Positions 48,580-57,125 of a stretch of 64,000 nt of DNA are shown one piece after another. The notes beneath the pieces were generated by a model. The model saw only the letters and a list, made by a program, of their open reading frames with translations, did no database searches and was not told the DNA's origin. The DNA comes from Lentzea jiangxiensis (GTDB lineage Bacteria > Actinomycetota > Actinomycetes > Mycobacteriales > Pseudonocardiaceae): assembly GCF_900104175.1 (NCBI RefSeq), contig NZ_FNIX01000013.1, positions 62,001 through 126,000 on the forward strand. The letters are read 5' to 3'. A program made the position numbers and the translations under genes. Each line of letters begins with the position of its first letter. Within the stretch, counting starts at the first letter, position 1.

Positions 48580-49020
48580 ATGGTGCGGAGCAAGGCCTCG
48601 ACGGTCACCGAGTACCTCGACGAACTGCCCGACGAGCAGCGTGCCGAGGTCAGCGCTGTGCGCGACGTCGTCCTCGCCCACCTCCCCGACGGCTACGCCG
48701 AGGGGATGATGTGGGGGATGATCACCTGGTACGTGCCGCTGGAGGTGAGCGGGCCGACGTACAACAAGCAGCCGCTGGGCTACGTGGCGCTCGCCGCCCA
48801 GAAGCACCACTTCTCGGTCTACCTGACCGCCGTGAACGGCGAGGGCGAGGAGTCGTTCCGCTCCCGGTACGCGGCCACCGGCAAGAAGCTCGACATGGGC
48901 AAGTCGTGCGTGCGCTTCAAGCGCGCCTCGGACCTCGCCCTGGACGTCATCGGCGAGGAGATCGCCAGCTTGCCGGTGGAGGCGTTCCTCGGCTGGTACC
49001 GCCGGCACCATCCGCTCTAG
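48580..49020 (+). CDS. DUF1801 domain protein
   Basis: 146 residues from GTG or ATG near 48580. TVTEYLDELPDEQRAEVSAV, MMWGMITWYVPLE and LAAQKHHFSVYLTAVNGEG are typical of DUF1801 (YdhG-like fold). The function is unknown. It converges on the next gene; the two stop codons share CTAG inside a perfect 14-bp palindrome (49012-49025), which may act as a small terminator stem. Confidence 0.85.
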   Translation: MVRSKASTVTEYLDELPDEQRAEVSAVRDVVLAHLPDGYAEGMMWGMITWYVPLEVSGPTYNKQPLGYVALAAQKHHFSVYLTAVNGEGEESFRSRYAATGKKLDMGKSCVRFKRASDLALDVIGEEIASLPVEAFLGWYRRHHPL

Positions 49021-49262
49021 AGCGGCGGCACCAGTCCGGTGAACGTCCGCGCGCCGTTGCAGTGCGGGCACTCCCGGCCGTTGTCCACGGTCCGCGAGGC
49101 GCCGCTGATGATCGCCAGCGTCGGGGCCGCGATGTAGCTCGCGCCGCCGCACAGGTGGCAGACCGTGCGCGGTTCGGGGGTGACGGCGAAGAGGTCGTCC
49201 GGGTCTTCCTCTTCCTCGAAGTTGTCGTCCTCGGCGAACTCGTCCTCGTCGTCCTCGCTCAT
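49017..49262 (-). CDS. Acidic zinc-ribbon protein
   Basis: 81 residues from ATG 49262. The N-terminal 30 residues are almost all Asp/Glu. A zinc ribbon follows, with CHLCGGASY and ECPHCNGARTFTG. This resembles a single DnaJ-type CxxCxG repeat pair. The role is unknown; a nucleic-acid or chaperone contact is possible. It is monocistronic. Confidence 0.7.
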   Translation of the reverse strand: MSEDDEDEFAEDDNFEEEEDPDDLFAVTPEPRTVCHLCGGASYIAAPTLAIISGASRTVDNGRECPHCNGARTFTGLVPPL

Positions 49263-49372
49263 GAGCACAACCTAGTGGGTCGGCCGCGACGCCCGCGCGA
49301 GCCGCCGTCCGGGCACGCCGGTCCCTGCCGGACGGACATGGGCTCCCTCATGCTGGAAATCCGCACCGCGCC

Positions 49373-50398
49373 CTACACCCAGCGCACGTGGGTCCCGTCC
49401 CGCACGGTCCCGACGTACTCCTCCAGCAGGTCCTCCAACGCCACCACCCCGAACACGGTCCCGTCAGCGCCCACGGCACGGGCGAGGTGCGACTGCGCCC
49501 GGCGAAGAGCCGCCAGGGCCTCGTCCAGCCGGGCGTCGACCGGCACCTCGGGCAACCCGCGCACCCGCGACCGCGGCACCGGGGTGGCAGTCCCCTCCAG
49601 GTCCAGCACGTCCTTGACGTGCAGGTAGCCGACCAGGCCGGAGTCGGCGAGCACCGGGAACCGCGAGAACCCGGTGGTCGCCACGGCGGACTCGATCTCG
49701 CCCAGGGTGGGGGAGGCGGAGATGGTGGTCAGCCGGTCCAGGGGCACCAGCACGTCAGCCACCGTGCGCTCGGCGGAGGACAGGGTCTGGGCCAGGCGCC
49801 GGTGCTCGGAGTCCTCCAGGAGCCCCTCCGACCGGGACTGGCCGATCAGCAACGCCAGCTCGTCCGGCGTGTAGGCCGACTCCAGCTCGTCGACGGGCTC
49901 CACACCGAAGCGGCGCAGCACCCAGCGGCCCACGGCGGTGAACAGCGCGAGAGCCGGAGCGATCATCCGCGAGAACCCGTAGTGCACCGGCACGAGCCAC
50001 ACCGCGGCTCGCTCCGGACCCGCGATCGCGAGGTTCTTCGGCACCATCTCACCGAGGATCGTGTGCAGCGCGACGACGATGACCAACGCCACCGCGAACG
50101 CCACGCCGTGCACCACGGCCAGAGGCAGGCCGACGGCGTTGAGAGGCGCTTCCAAGACCGAAGCCAGAGCCGGTTCGGCGATCGCACCCAACCCCAACGA
50201 GCACAGCGTGATGCCCAGCTGCGCGCCGGCGATGAGCAACGGCAGCTGCTGCGACGCCTTGATCGCGGTGCGGGCCCGTGCGGAGCCCTTGTCGGCCAAG
50301 GCCTCCAGGCGGTCGCGGCGCGCGGTGATCACCGCGAACTCGGCGCCGACGAAAAAGGCGTTGCCCGCCAACAGGAAGATGATGATGAGGAAGTTCAC
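49373..50398 (-). CDS. CNNM/CBS-domain membrane protein (CorC/hemolysin-like), second of a pair
   Basis: 341 residues from ATG 50398, overlapping its upstream partner as ATGA. The DUF21/CNNM domain has about three to four helices (FLIIIFLLAGNAFFVGAEFA, MVPKNLAIAGPERAAVW), followed by two CBS domains (ADVLVPLDRLTTISASPTLG, GLVGYLHVKDVLDLEG, FGVVALEDLLEEYVG). The C-terminal CorC-HlyC domain found in the first gene is absent here. The CNNM family moves or senses Mg2+ and related ions. Confidence 0.88.
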   Translation of the reverse strand: MNFLIIIFLLAGNAFFVGAEFAVITARRDRLEALADKGSARARTAIKASQQLPLLIAGAQLGITLCSLGLGAIAEPALASVLEAPLNAVGLPLAVVHGVAFAVALVIVVALHTILGEMVPKNLAIAGPERAAVWLVPVHYGFSRMIAPALALFTAVGRWVLRRFGVEPVDELESAYTPDELALLIGQSRSEGLLEDSEHRRLAQTLSSAERTVADVLVPLDRLTTISASPTLGEIESAVATTGFSRFPVLADSGLVGYLHVKDVLDLEGTATPVPRSRVRGLPEVPVDARLDEALAALRRAQSHLARAVGADGTVFGVVALEDLLEEYVGTVRDGTHVRWV

Positions 50399-51705
50399 GA
50401 GGACGCCACCACCCGCAGGTCCGCCACGCGGTGCTTGTCCATCCGCATGACCGTCACCCTCCAGCCTTCGACGCGGATCTCGTCCCCGACGTCGGGGATC
50501 CGCCCCAGCCTCGCCAGCACGAGGCCGGCCAGGGTCTCGTAGTCGCCCTCGGGCATGTGGAAGCCGGTCGCCTCGGCCACCTCGTCGTCGCGCAGGAGGC
50601 CGGAGACGAGCCAGCTGCCCTTGCCGAGCGGGCGGACCGGCAGGGCCTCGCCCCGGTCGTGTTCGTCGCGCACGTCGCCGACGATCTCCTCGACCACGTC
50701 CTCCAGCGTCACCATGCCGGCCGTGCCGCCGTACTCGTCGACGACGAGCGCGGTCTGCAGGCCGGACGCGCGCAGGCGGTCGAGCAGGGCGTCGCCCTCC
50801 AGGGTCTCGGGCACCGAGTAGACGGGGCGGGTCAACGCCGACAGAGGGGTGGACACGCGCAGAGCGGTCGGCACGGCGAAAGCCTGCTTCACGTGCACGA
50901 TGCCGCTGACCTCGTCCAACGAGCCGTTGTGCACCGGGAACCGTGAGAAGCCGGTCTCGCGCGCTTTCATCACGAGATCGGCCACGGTCGCGTCGGCGCG
51001 TAGGGCCTCCACGCGCACACGCGGTGTCATCAGTTCGCCGGCCGTGCGGTCGCCGAAGCGCAGTGAGCGGTCCAGCAGCGCCGCGGTGCTCTCGTCGAGG
51101 GTGCCGTGTTCGGCCGACGTGCGGACCAGCGCGCCCAGCTCCTCGGGTGACCTCGCGGACGCCAGCTCCTCGACCGGCTCGACGCCGAAGCGCCTGACCA
51201 GCCAGTTCGCCGAGTTGTTCATCCCGTGGATCAGCCAGCGGAAGACCGTGGAGAAGCCCGCCTGCAGGCCCACCACGCCGCGGGCGGTCTCGAGCGGCTT
51301 CGCGATCGCCAGGTTCTTGGGAACCAGCTCGCCGAACACCATCGACAGCGCCGTGGCGATCGCCAGCGCGAGGACCAGCGACAGGCCGTCGGCCACCGCG
51401 TCGGGCACGCCGACCGCGGTCAGGCCGGGCTCGATCAGGTTCGCGATCGCGGGCTCCGCGATGTAACCGGTGATCAGCGTGGTCAGCGTGATGGCGAGCT
51501 GCGCGCCGGAGAGCTGGAACGACAGCGTGCGGTGCGCACGGTCGATGGTGCGCGCCTTCGCGTCACCGACCTCGGCGACGTGGCGCTCGACGGTGCTGCG
51601 TTCCAGCGCGGTCAGCGAGAACTCCGCCGCCACCGCGATGAAGGTGCCCGCGGTCAGCGCCACGACGGCGAGCAGACCGAGCACGCTCAGAAGGACTCCG
51701 GTCAC
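50395..51705 (-). CDS. CNNM/CBS/CorC membrane protein, first of a pair
   Basis: 436 residues from GTG 51705; an in-frame start at 51777 would add an implausible Trp/Pro-rich tail. The DUF21 domain has AVALTAGTFIAVAAEFSLTA-like first helix and MVFGELVPKNLAIAKPLETA. Two CBS domains (AGELMTPRVRVEALRADATV, LVVDEYGGTAGMVTLEDVVE) and the CorC-HlyC C-terminus (PEGDYETLAGLVLARLGRIP) follow. It is probably a heteromeric partner of the following protein; such tandem pairs are widespread in actinobacteria. Confidence 0.88.
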   Translation of the reverse strand: MTGVLLSVLGLLAVVALTAGTFIAVAAEFSLTALERSTVERHVAEVGDAKARTIDRAHRTLSFQLSGAQLAITLTTLITGYIAEPAIANLIEPGLTAVGVPDAVADGLSLVLALAIATALSMVFGELVPKNLAIAKPLETARGVVGLQAGFSTVFRWLIHGMNNSANWLVRRFGVEPVEELASARSPEELGALVRTSAEHGTLDESTAALLDRSLRFGDRTAGELMTPRVRVEALRADATVADLVMKARETGFSRFPVHNGSLDEVSGIVHVKQAFAVPTALRVSTPLSALTRPVYSVPETLEGDALLDRLRASGLQTALVVDEYGGTAGMVTLEDVVEEIVGDVRDEHDRGEALPVRPLGKGSWLVSGLLRDDEVAEATGFHMPEGDYETLAGLVLARLGRIPDVGDEIRVEGWRVTVMRMDKHRVADLRVVASS

Positions 51706-51813
51706 CTGGACGCTCCAAAGCGACCAGGGACCGGGTTGGTATGCCAGCCGGGGCCAGACCCCATGGGGACGGCTCAACTCCTCAGACTCAAGTACGTGTA
51801 CAGCCCGACGAGT

Positions 51814-52830
51814 CTAATTGTGAGCAGTCGACGCCCGGAGCACCACCTCGCCCGCCACGCGCACGGTGCGGGCCTCGTCACGCCCGCCGTCCAGCACGAG
51901 ACCTGCGGCGATCTCGCCCATCTCCTCCAGGGGCAGGCGCACGGTGGACAAAGCGGGCACGGTGTCGCGCAGGGTCGGGATGTCGTCGAACCCGGCGATC
52001 GACATGTCCTCCGGCACGCGCACGCCCCGTTCGCGCAACGCCGCCATCGCTCCCATCGCCATCACGTCGGTGACCGCGAACACGCAGGTGGCGCGTGACT
52101 TCGACGCCAGCAGCTCCAGGGCGGCCTCGTAGCCGCCGTCACGGGTGAAGGCGCCGTTGACGACCACCGGCGGCGCGACCCCGGCGTCCGCGAGACCCGC
52201 CTTGAAGCCGGCCAGGCGGTCGCGGGCCACGACGAGTTCGGAAGGACCACCCAATACGGCGAACTTCTTGTGCCCGAGTCCCGCGAGCGCACGGGCGAGC
52301 GCGCGTCCTCCGGCACGATTGCCGGGCACGACCGTGTCGGTGCCGAGCTTCGCCTGCGACACGCACGCGACACGTCCGCCCTGCTCGGTGAACGCGTCGA
52401 TCTCCGCGGCGAGCCGCGCTTGCGCCGCACGGTCCGTGGTCCGCGAACCGGCCAGGACGACCGCACGCGCCCGGTGCGCTCGCAGCGTCGACAGCAGCTC
52501 GGCTTCACGCTCCGGACGGCGCCCGGTCGTGCCGAGGACGACGACGAGCCCGGCCTCCTCGGCCACCCTCGTCACCCCCGCCGCGATGCAGGAGAAGTAC
52601 GGGTCGGTGATGTCGTGGACCACGAGACCGACGAGCGAGCTGGAGTTGCGGGCCAGCGCCTGCGCGGACGCGTTCGGCACGTAGCCGAGCTCCTCCGCGG
52701 TGCGCAGGACGCGCTCGCTGAGGTCCCCGCTCACCTGCCTCGTGCTGCCGTTGAGCACGCGAGAAGCGGTCGCCAACGACACACCCGCCTGCCTCGCCAC
52801 CTCGGCGAGCGTCACCTGTCGGGCGGACAC
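51814..52830 (-). CDS. LacI-family repressor of the divergent sugar operon
   Basis: 338 residues from GTG 52830, after GGAGGTGG; the in-frame TTG at 52845 is less likely. The helix-turn-helix is VTLAEVARQAGVSLATASRV, followed by LNGSTRQVSGDLSERVL and a sugar-binding domain (VHDITDPYFSCIAAGV, GFDDIPTLRDTVPALSTVRL). It faces the Gfo/Idh/MocA operon across a 119-bp region holding two AGCGCT-centred sites, so it is almost certainly their regulator. Confidence 0.9.
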   Translation of the reverse strand: MSARQVTLAEVARQAGVSLATASRVLNGSTRQVSGDLSERVLRTAEELGYVPNASAQALARNSSSLVGLVVHDITDPYFSCIAAGVTRVAEEAGLVVVLGTTGRRPEREAELLSTLRAHRARAVVLAGSRTTDRAAQARLAAEIDAFTEQGGRVACVSQAKLGTDTVVPGNRAGGRALARALAGLGHKKFAVLGGPSELVVARDRLAGFKAGLADAGVAPPVVVNGAFTRDGGYEAALELLASKSRATCVFAVTDVMAMGAMAALRERGVRVPEDMSIAGFDDIPTLRDTVPALSTVRLPLEEMGEIAAGLVLDGGRDEARTVRVAGEVVLRASTAHN

Positions 52831-52851
52831 GACCACCTCCGTCAACGCATG

Positions 52852-52861
52852 TGAGCGCTGA
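52852..52861. promoter_or_regulatory. Second LacI-type half-symmetric site near the repressor start
   Basis: TGAGCGCTGA, centred on AGCGCT, lies 21 bp from the repressor start and 64 bp from the main operator, about six helical turns. That spacing would allow looping or autoregulation. Confidence 0.4.
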
Positions 52862-52879
52862 GACTAACTCGCGAGGAGG

Positions 52880-52909
52880 TTGACGACCGCGAAGTGCCGC
52901 CATTAGCGT
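52880..52909 (+). promoter_or_regulatory. SigA-type promoter of the Gfo/Idh/MocA-DUF993-isomerase operon
   Basis: TTGACG (52880-52885), 18 bp, TAGCGT (52904-52909). The main LacI operator starts 5 bp downstream and would cover the transcription start. Confidence 0.6.
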
Positions 52910-52913
52910 GGCC

Positions 52914-52927
52914 GGAAAGCGCTTTCC
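52914..52927. promoter_or_regulatory. LacI-family operator (14-bp perfect palindrome)
   Basis: GGAAAGCGCTTTCC matches the canonical LacI/CcpA-type operator form AAAGCGCTTT. It overlaps the predicted start of transcription of the operon and lies 23 bp before its first gene. Confidence 0.75.
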
Positions 52928-52949
52928 AGTGCTGCTACCAGGAGGTGTG

Positions 52950-54092
52950 ATGGCGGTTCGGACCATCGGAGTGGCGGTCAACGGCGTCACCGGGCGGATG
53001 GGACACCGCCAGCACCTGGTCCGGTCCCTGCTGCCGTTGCGCGAGGAGGGCGTGCGGCTGGCGGACGGGACCGTGCTGGAGGTGGAACCGGTCCTCGTGG
53101 GCCGCAACGCCGACAAGCTCAAGGAGATCTCCGAGCGCCACGGCGTCGCGAGGTGGACGACGGACCTCGACAGCGCGCTCTCGGACCCGTCGGTGGAGGT
53201 CTACTTCGACTCGCAGGTCACGTCGCGGCACGTCGAGTCGATCACCAGGGCGATCGGGGCCGGCAAGCACGTCTACACCGAGAAGCCCGTCTCCGGGACG
53301 GTCGAGGAAGCGCTGGAGCTCGCGCGCCTGGCCGACGAGAAGGGCGTCAAGCACGGTGTCGTGGCGGACAAGCTGTACCTGCCGGGCATCCGCAAGCTCA
53401 AGCGGCTGGTCGACGGCGGCTTCTTCGGCCGGATCCTCAGCGTGCGCGGCGAGTTCGGCTACTGGGTCTTCGAGGGCGACTGGCAGTCCGCGCAGCGCCC
53501 GAGCTGGAACTACCGCGCGGAGGACGGCGGCGGCATCGTCTCGGACATGTTCTGCCACTGGAGCTACCTGCTGCACGACCTGTTCGGCCGGGTCGAGGCC
53601 GTCACGGCCAAGGCGGTCACGCACATCCCGGCCCGCTGGGACGAGAGGGGCAACGCCTACGAGGCGACCGCGGACGACTCCGCGTACGGGATCTTCGAGA
53701 TCGAGAACGGCGTCATCGCGCAGATCAACTCGTCCTGGTGCGTGCGGGTGCGCCGCGACGAGCTCGTCGAGTTCCAAGTGGACGGCACGGAGGGGAGTGC
53801 GGTCGCGGGGCTGCGCGAGTGCTTCGTGCAGCCCCGCGCCGCCACGCCGAAGCCGGTGTGGAACCCGGACCTGCCGGTCGCGCACCCGTTCCGCGAGCAG
53901 TGGCAGCGGGTGCCGGACAACGAGGACTTCGACAACGGCTTCAAGGTGCAGTGGGCCGAGTTCCTGCGCCACGTGGCCGAGGACGCGCCGTTCCCGCACG
54001 ACTTCCGCGCCGGGGCGAGGGGTGTCGCGCTCGCGGCCGCGGGTCTCCGGTCCTCTTCGGAGGGCCGGCGGGTGGAGATCGCGGGTGTCTAG
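52950..54092 (+). CDS. Gfo/Idh/MocA-family sugar oxidoreductase
   Basis: 380 residues from ATG 52950, preceded by AGGAGG. The Rossmann start VNGVTGRMGHRQHLVRSL, the family motif HVYTEKPVSGTVEEALELA and the core region DMFCHWSYLLHDLFGRVEAV are present. It should oxidise or isomerise a sugar or inositol using NAD(P). It heads a three-gene operon in which each gene overlaps the next, under LacI control. It is intact. Confidence 0.88.
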   Translation: MAVRTIGVAVNGVTGRMGHRQHLVRSLLPLREEGVRLADGTVLEVEPVLVGRNADKLKEISERHGVARWTTDLDSALSDPSVEVYFDSQVTSRHVESITRAIGAGKHVYTEKPVSGTVEEALELARLADEKGVKHGVVADKLYLPGIRKLKRLVDGGFFGRILSVRGEFGYWVFEGDWQSAQRPSWNYRAEDGGGIVSDMFCHWSYLLHDLFGRVEAVTAKAVTHIPARWDERGNAYEATADDSAYGIFEIENGVIAQINSSWCVRVRRDELVEFQVDGTEGSAVAGLRECFVQPRAATPKPVWNPDLPVAHPFREQWQRVPDNEDFDNGFKVQWAEFLRHVAEDAPFPHDFRAGARGVALAAAGLRSSSEGRRVEIAGV

Positions 54093-55119
54093 CGCGAAGT
54101 CGTTCAACCGCACCGTGTTCGCGGCGGCGCACGTCGTCGCGCGGGACGAGCGCACCGTCGACTGGGACGCCACCCTGGCGTTCCGGCACCACCTGTGGTC
54201 GCACGGTCTCGGCGTCGCGGAGGCGATGGACACCGCGCAGCGCGGCATGGGGCTCGACTGGCCCGCGGCCGCCGAGCTCATCCGGCGCAGCGCCGCCGAG
54301 AAGGCCGGGCGGATCTGCGCGGGTGTCGGCACCGACCACCTGACCGGCGAGGCGGGCCTCGGCGACGTCCTGGACGCCTACCTGCACCAGCTCGACGTCG
54401 TGCTGGAGGCCGGCGCGCAACCCGTGCTGATGTGCTCGCGCCGGCTCGCGGCGACCGCGCGGGGACCGGAGGACTACGAGGAGGTCGTCGGCACGGTGCT
54501 CGACCGCGTCAGCGAACCCGTGATCCTGCACTGGCTCGGCACCGCGTTCGACCCGGCGCTGGAGGGCTACTGGGGCGCGGCGGACGTCCCGCGGGCGACC
54601 CGGAACTTCCTGGAGATCATCCGGTCGCGGCCGGACAAGGTCGACGGCGTGAAGGTCTCGCTGCTCGACGCCGGCCACGAGATCGGGCTGCGGCGCGCGC
54701 TGCCGCCCGGTGTCCGCTGCTACACCGGCGACGACTTCCACTACCCGGACCTGATCGCGGGCGACGAGCAGGGCCACAGCGACGCGCTGCTCGGCATCTT
54801 CGACCCGATCGCGCCGGTCGCCGCCCGTGCCCTGGCGAAGCTGGCCGAGGGCGACACCGACGGGTTCCACAGCCTCCTGGCGCCCACGGTCGCTTTGTCG
54901 CGCCACCTCTTCAGCGCACCGACGTACCACTACAAGACCGGCGTCGTGTTCCTGGCGTGGCTCGCGGGACACCAGGAGGACTTCCGGCTGCTCGGCGGCC
55001 TGGAGTCCGCGAGGAGCGCCGAGCACCTCGCCGAGGCGAAACGCCTCGCGGAGATCGCCGGCGTGGTCGAGCCGGAGCTCGCGGAGCGGAGGTGGCGGCA
55101 GTGGCTCGCCTCTCGCTGA
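54085..55119 (+). CDS. DUF993 family protein (DHDPS-like TIM barrel)
   Basis: 344 residues from GTG 54085, overlapping the previous stop by 8 bp. WATLAFRHHLWSHGLGVAEA-like N-terminus, ICAGVGTDHLTGEAGLGDVL, VDGVKVSLLDAGHEIGLR and YTGDDFHYPDLIAGDEQGHS define DUF993, a relative of dihydrodipicolinate synthases. The Lys in VKVSLL is a candidate Schiff-base residue. The function is unknown. The operon context suggests aldol cleavage or rearrangement of the oxidised sugar. Confidence 0.8.
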   Translation: MSSAKSFNRTVFAAAHVVARDERTVDWDATLAFRHHLWSHGLGVAEAMDTAQRGMGLDWPAAAELIRRSAAEKAGRICAGVGTDHLTGEAGLGDVLDAYLHQLDVVLEAGAQPVLMCSRRLAATARGPEDYEEVVGTVLDRVSEPVILHWLGTAFDPALEGYWGAADVPRATRNFLEIIRSRPDKVDGVKVSLLDAGHEIGLRRALPPGVRCYTGDDFHYPDLIAGDEQGHSDALLGIFDPIAPVAARALAKLAEGDTDGFHSLLAPTVALSRHLFSAPTYHYKTGVVFLAWLAGHQEDFRLLGGLESARSAEHLAEAKRLAEIAGVVEPELAERRWRQWLASR

Positions 55120-55907
55120 ACCAGGCCACGGTCAAACGCGCGACCGTCGCCGAGGCCGTCGAAGGGTGCGCCCGGCACGGCATCGAGTCGATCGGGCTGT
55201 GGCGCGAACCGGTGGCGGACCACGGGCTCGGACGCACCGCGAAACTCGTCGCGGACGCCGGGCTGCGGGTGTCGACGCTGTGCCGCGGCGGGTTCCTCAC
55301 GGCCGTCGACAACCGCGCCGCGTTGGACGACAACCGCCGTGCGATCGACGAGGCAGCGGCGTTGCGCACCGGCACCCTCGTCATGGTCGTCGGGGGCGTG
55401 GCGGGCGACAAGGACCTCGTCGGCGCACGTCAGCGCGTCGCCGACGCCATCGCGGAGCTCTCGGTGTACGCGGGGGAGGCGGGTGTGGTCCTCGCGCTGG
55501 AGCCGATGCACCCGGTGTTCTGCGCCGATCGAGGTGTGCTCTCGACGTTGTCGCAAGCGCTCGACATCGCCGAACGGCACTCGTCGGTCGGTGTCGTCGT
55601 CGACGCGCTGCACGTCTGGTGGGACCCCGACCTGGACGCGCAGATCGAGCGCGCGGGGCCGCGCATCGCGTCGTACCAGGTGTGCGACTGGCTCACACCC
55701 GTGCCCGCCGACGTGTTGCTGGGCCGCGGCTATCCGGGTGACGGTGACATCGACCTGCGCCGCCTGACCAGGCACGTCGCCGCCACCGGGTACTCGGGCG
55801 ACGTCGAGGTGGAGATCTTCAACGCCGACATCTGGGCGGCGGACCTCGACGAGGTCGTCGAGGAGGTGGCGCGCAGGTTCCACGACGTCGTGGAACCGGC
55901 GCTGTGA
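55101..55907 (+). CDS. Sugar phosphate isomerase/epimerase-like TIM-barrel protein
   Basis: 268 residues from GTG 55101, with GGAGG 8 bp upstream, overlapping DUF993 by 19 bp. It is an AP-endonuclease-2-type TIM barrel with metal-site motifs VLALEPMHPVFC, VGVVVDALHVWWDPDL, GDGDIDLRRLTRHVAATG and GDVEVEIFN. Such enzymes (IolE/IolI-like) epimerise or dehydrate keto-sugars. It completes the LacI-controlled operon. Confidence 0.85.
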   Translation: MARLSLNQATVKRATVAEAVEGCARHGIESIGLWREPVADHGLGRTAKLVADAGLRVSTLCRGGFLTAVDNRAALDDNRRAIDEAAALRTGTLVMVVGGVAGDKDLVGARQRVADAIAELSVYAGEAGVVLALEPMHPVFCADRGVLSTLSQALDIAERHSSVGVVVDALHVWWDPDLDAQIERAGPRIASYQVCDWLTPVPADVLLGRGYPGDGDIDLRRLTRHVAATGYSGDVEVEIFNADIWAADLDEVVEEVARRFHDVVEPAL

Positions 55908-56010
55908 AACCTGCGCTGCGGAACGTCCGCGCGGGGAAGCCGGTCGTCGACGGCGGCGACGACCGACCCCGGCGTGGTGCCCTGTATAGCCGAAATCCGG
56001 TGCCCGGTGG

Positions 56011-56034
56011 TCCGGAACTCGGAAAATTTCCGGA
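56011..56034. terminator. Hairpin between convergent genes
   Basis: TCCGGAA / TTCCGGA pair across 10 nt, with CGGAAAATTTCCG nested inside as an alternative stem. It lies between the sugar operon and the convergent beta-lactamase-fold gene. Confidence 0.4.
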
Positions 56035-56037
56035 GGA

Positions 56038-57072
56038 TCAGCCGCCGTTGAAGAACCGGTAGACCTTCTCGCGGTGGCGCGGACGCGTCGTCGTGATCTT
56101 GATGACCGCGTCGAACATGGACCGGCCGAGCTCCGCGCGGGCTGCGACGGCCGGGTGCGTGGTGCTGAAGTCCTGGTCGTTGGCGGCCTTGTCGCCCGCG
56201 AAGTCACCGGAGGCGAACATCGAGTAGACCAGGATGGCGCGGTTGTCCTCGCTGAACATGATCCCGGCCTCGTTGCGGCCGTCCTCGAACCAGCCGGCCT
56301 TCGTCGCGACGCGCAGGCGCTCGTTCGTCGTGAGGTTGAGCCGCACGCCGTCGGTGAAGCTCGCCGTCGCGCGCAGGATGTTGAGCAGGTAGGCCGTCGA
56401 CGCGGCGGACAGCAGCTGCCCGTCGACCAGCTTCTGCAGCAACGTGTGCGTCTCGCGCGCCGTCGTGGTGCCGAGGAAGAAGCGGTTGGGGTTGGCCACC
56501 GGGACGACCTGGGTGTGCACGAAGCCCTTGGACCGCAGGATCTCGTTGAGCTCCAGCGCGGGCACGACCAGGCCGCACAGGCGGACGGCGGTGTTGTCGG
56601 AGACGGTGAGCAGGTTCGCGAGGGCGTGGCCGACGGTGACCTCGCTCGGGTACGCGCCGTCGAGCGCGAAGATGCCGTCGGTGTCCTGGATGACGATCGC
56701 CGCGGACACGGTGACCGTCTGGTCGAGCCTGATCAGCCCGCGGTCCACCTTGTCCAGCACGGCGACCGCGACCGCGATCTTGTTGACGCTGTAGGCCTCG
56801 ACGACCTGGTCGGCGTTCTCGTCGACGGCGGCCCTCGTCGTCCCGTCGAGGTCGGCGACGGTGATCAGCGACGACCACGTGCCCCGCGCCCTGCGGGTCT
56901 GCCGCCGGTAGATCTGGGCGATGCGCTTGCGCGACCTGTCGGCGGTCGTCGGGAAGCGTTCGATCTCGGCCTCCGCGTCTTCCTGCGCCTGCGCTGCACC
57001 GTGGGAGCCGAGCACGGCCGTCGCGGCCGCGACGGTTCCCAGCCCGAACACGGACCTGCGGTTCAATGTCAT
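56038..57072 (-). CDS. Tat-exported class A beta-lactamase-fold serine hydrolase
   Basis: 344 residues from ATG 57072. A twin-arginine signal (LNRRSVFGLGTVAAATAVLG) is followed by a class A beta-lactamase/DD-peptidase fold. The nucleophile SxxK is in EAYSVNKIAVAV, SDN is in LLTVSDNTAVRL, and the KTG box is changed to KAG (RVATKAGWFED). The altered KTG and the region VPVANPNRFFLGTTTAR place it apart from typical antibiotic-resistance enzymes. It is exported and periplasmic or cell-wall associated. The substrate is unknown. Confidence 0.82.
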   Translation of the reverse strand: MTLNRRSVFGLGTVAAATAVLGSHGAAQAQEDAEAEIERFPTTADRSRKRIAQIYRRQTRRARGTWSSLITVADLDGTTRAAVDENADQVVEAYSVNKIAVAVAVLDKVDRGLIRLDQTVTVSAAIVIQDTDGIFALDGAYPSEVTVGHALANLLTVSDNTAVRLCGLVVPALELNEILRSKGFVHTQVVPVANPNRFFLGTTTARETHTLLQKLVDGQLLSAASTAYLLNILRATASFTDGVRLNLTTNERLRVATKAGWFEDGRNEAGIMFSEDNRAILVYSMFASGDFAGDKAANDQDFSTTHPAVAARAELGRSMFDAVIKITTTRPRHREKVYRFFNGG

Positions 57073-57125
57073 GCGCGGTATCAAAACAGGCGGCACTGAC
57101 GTTTCCCTGACTAGGGTTGCCGATC

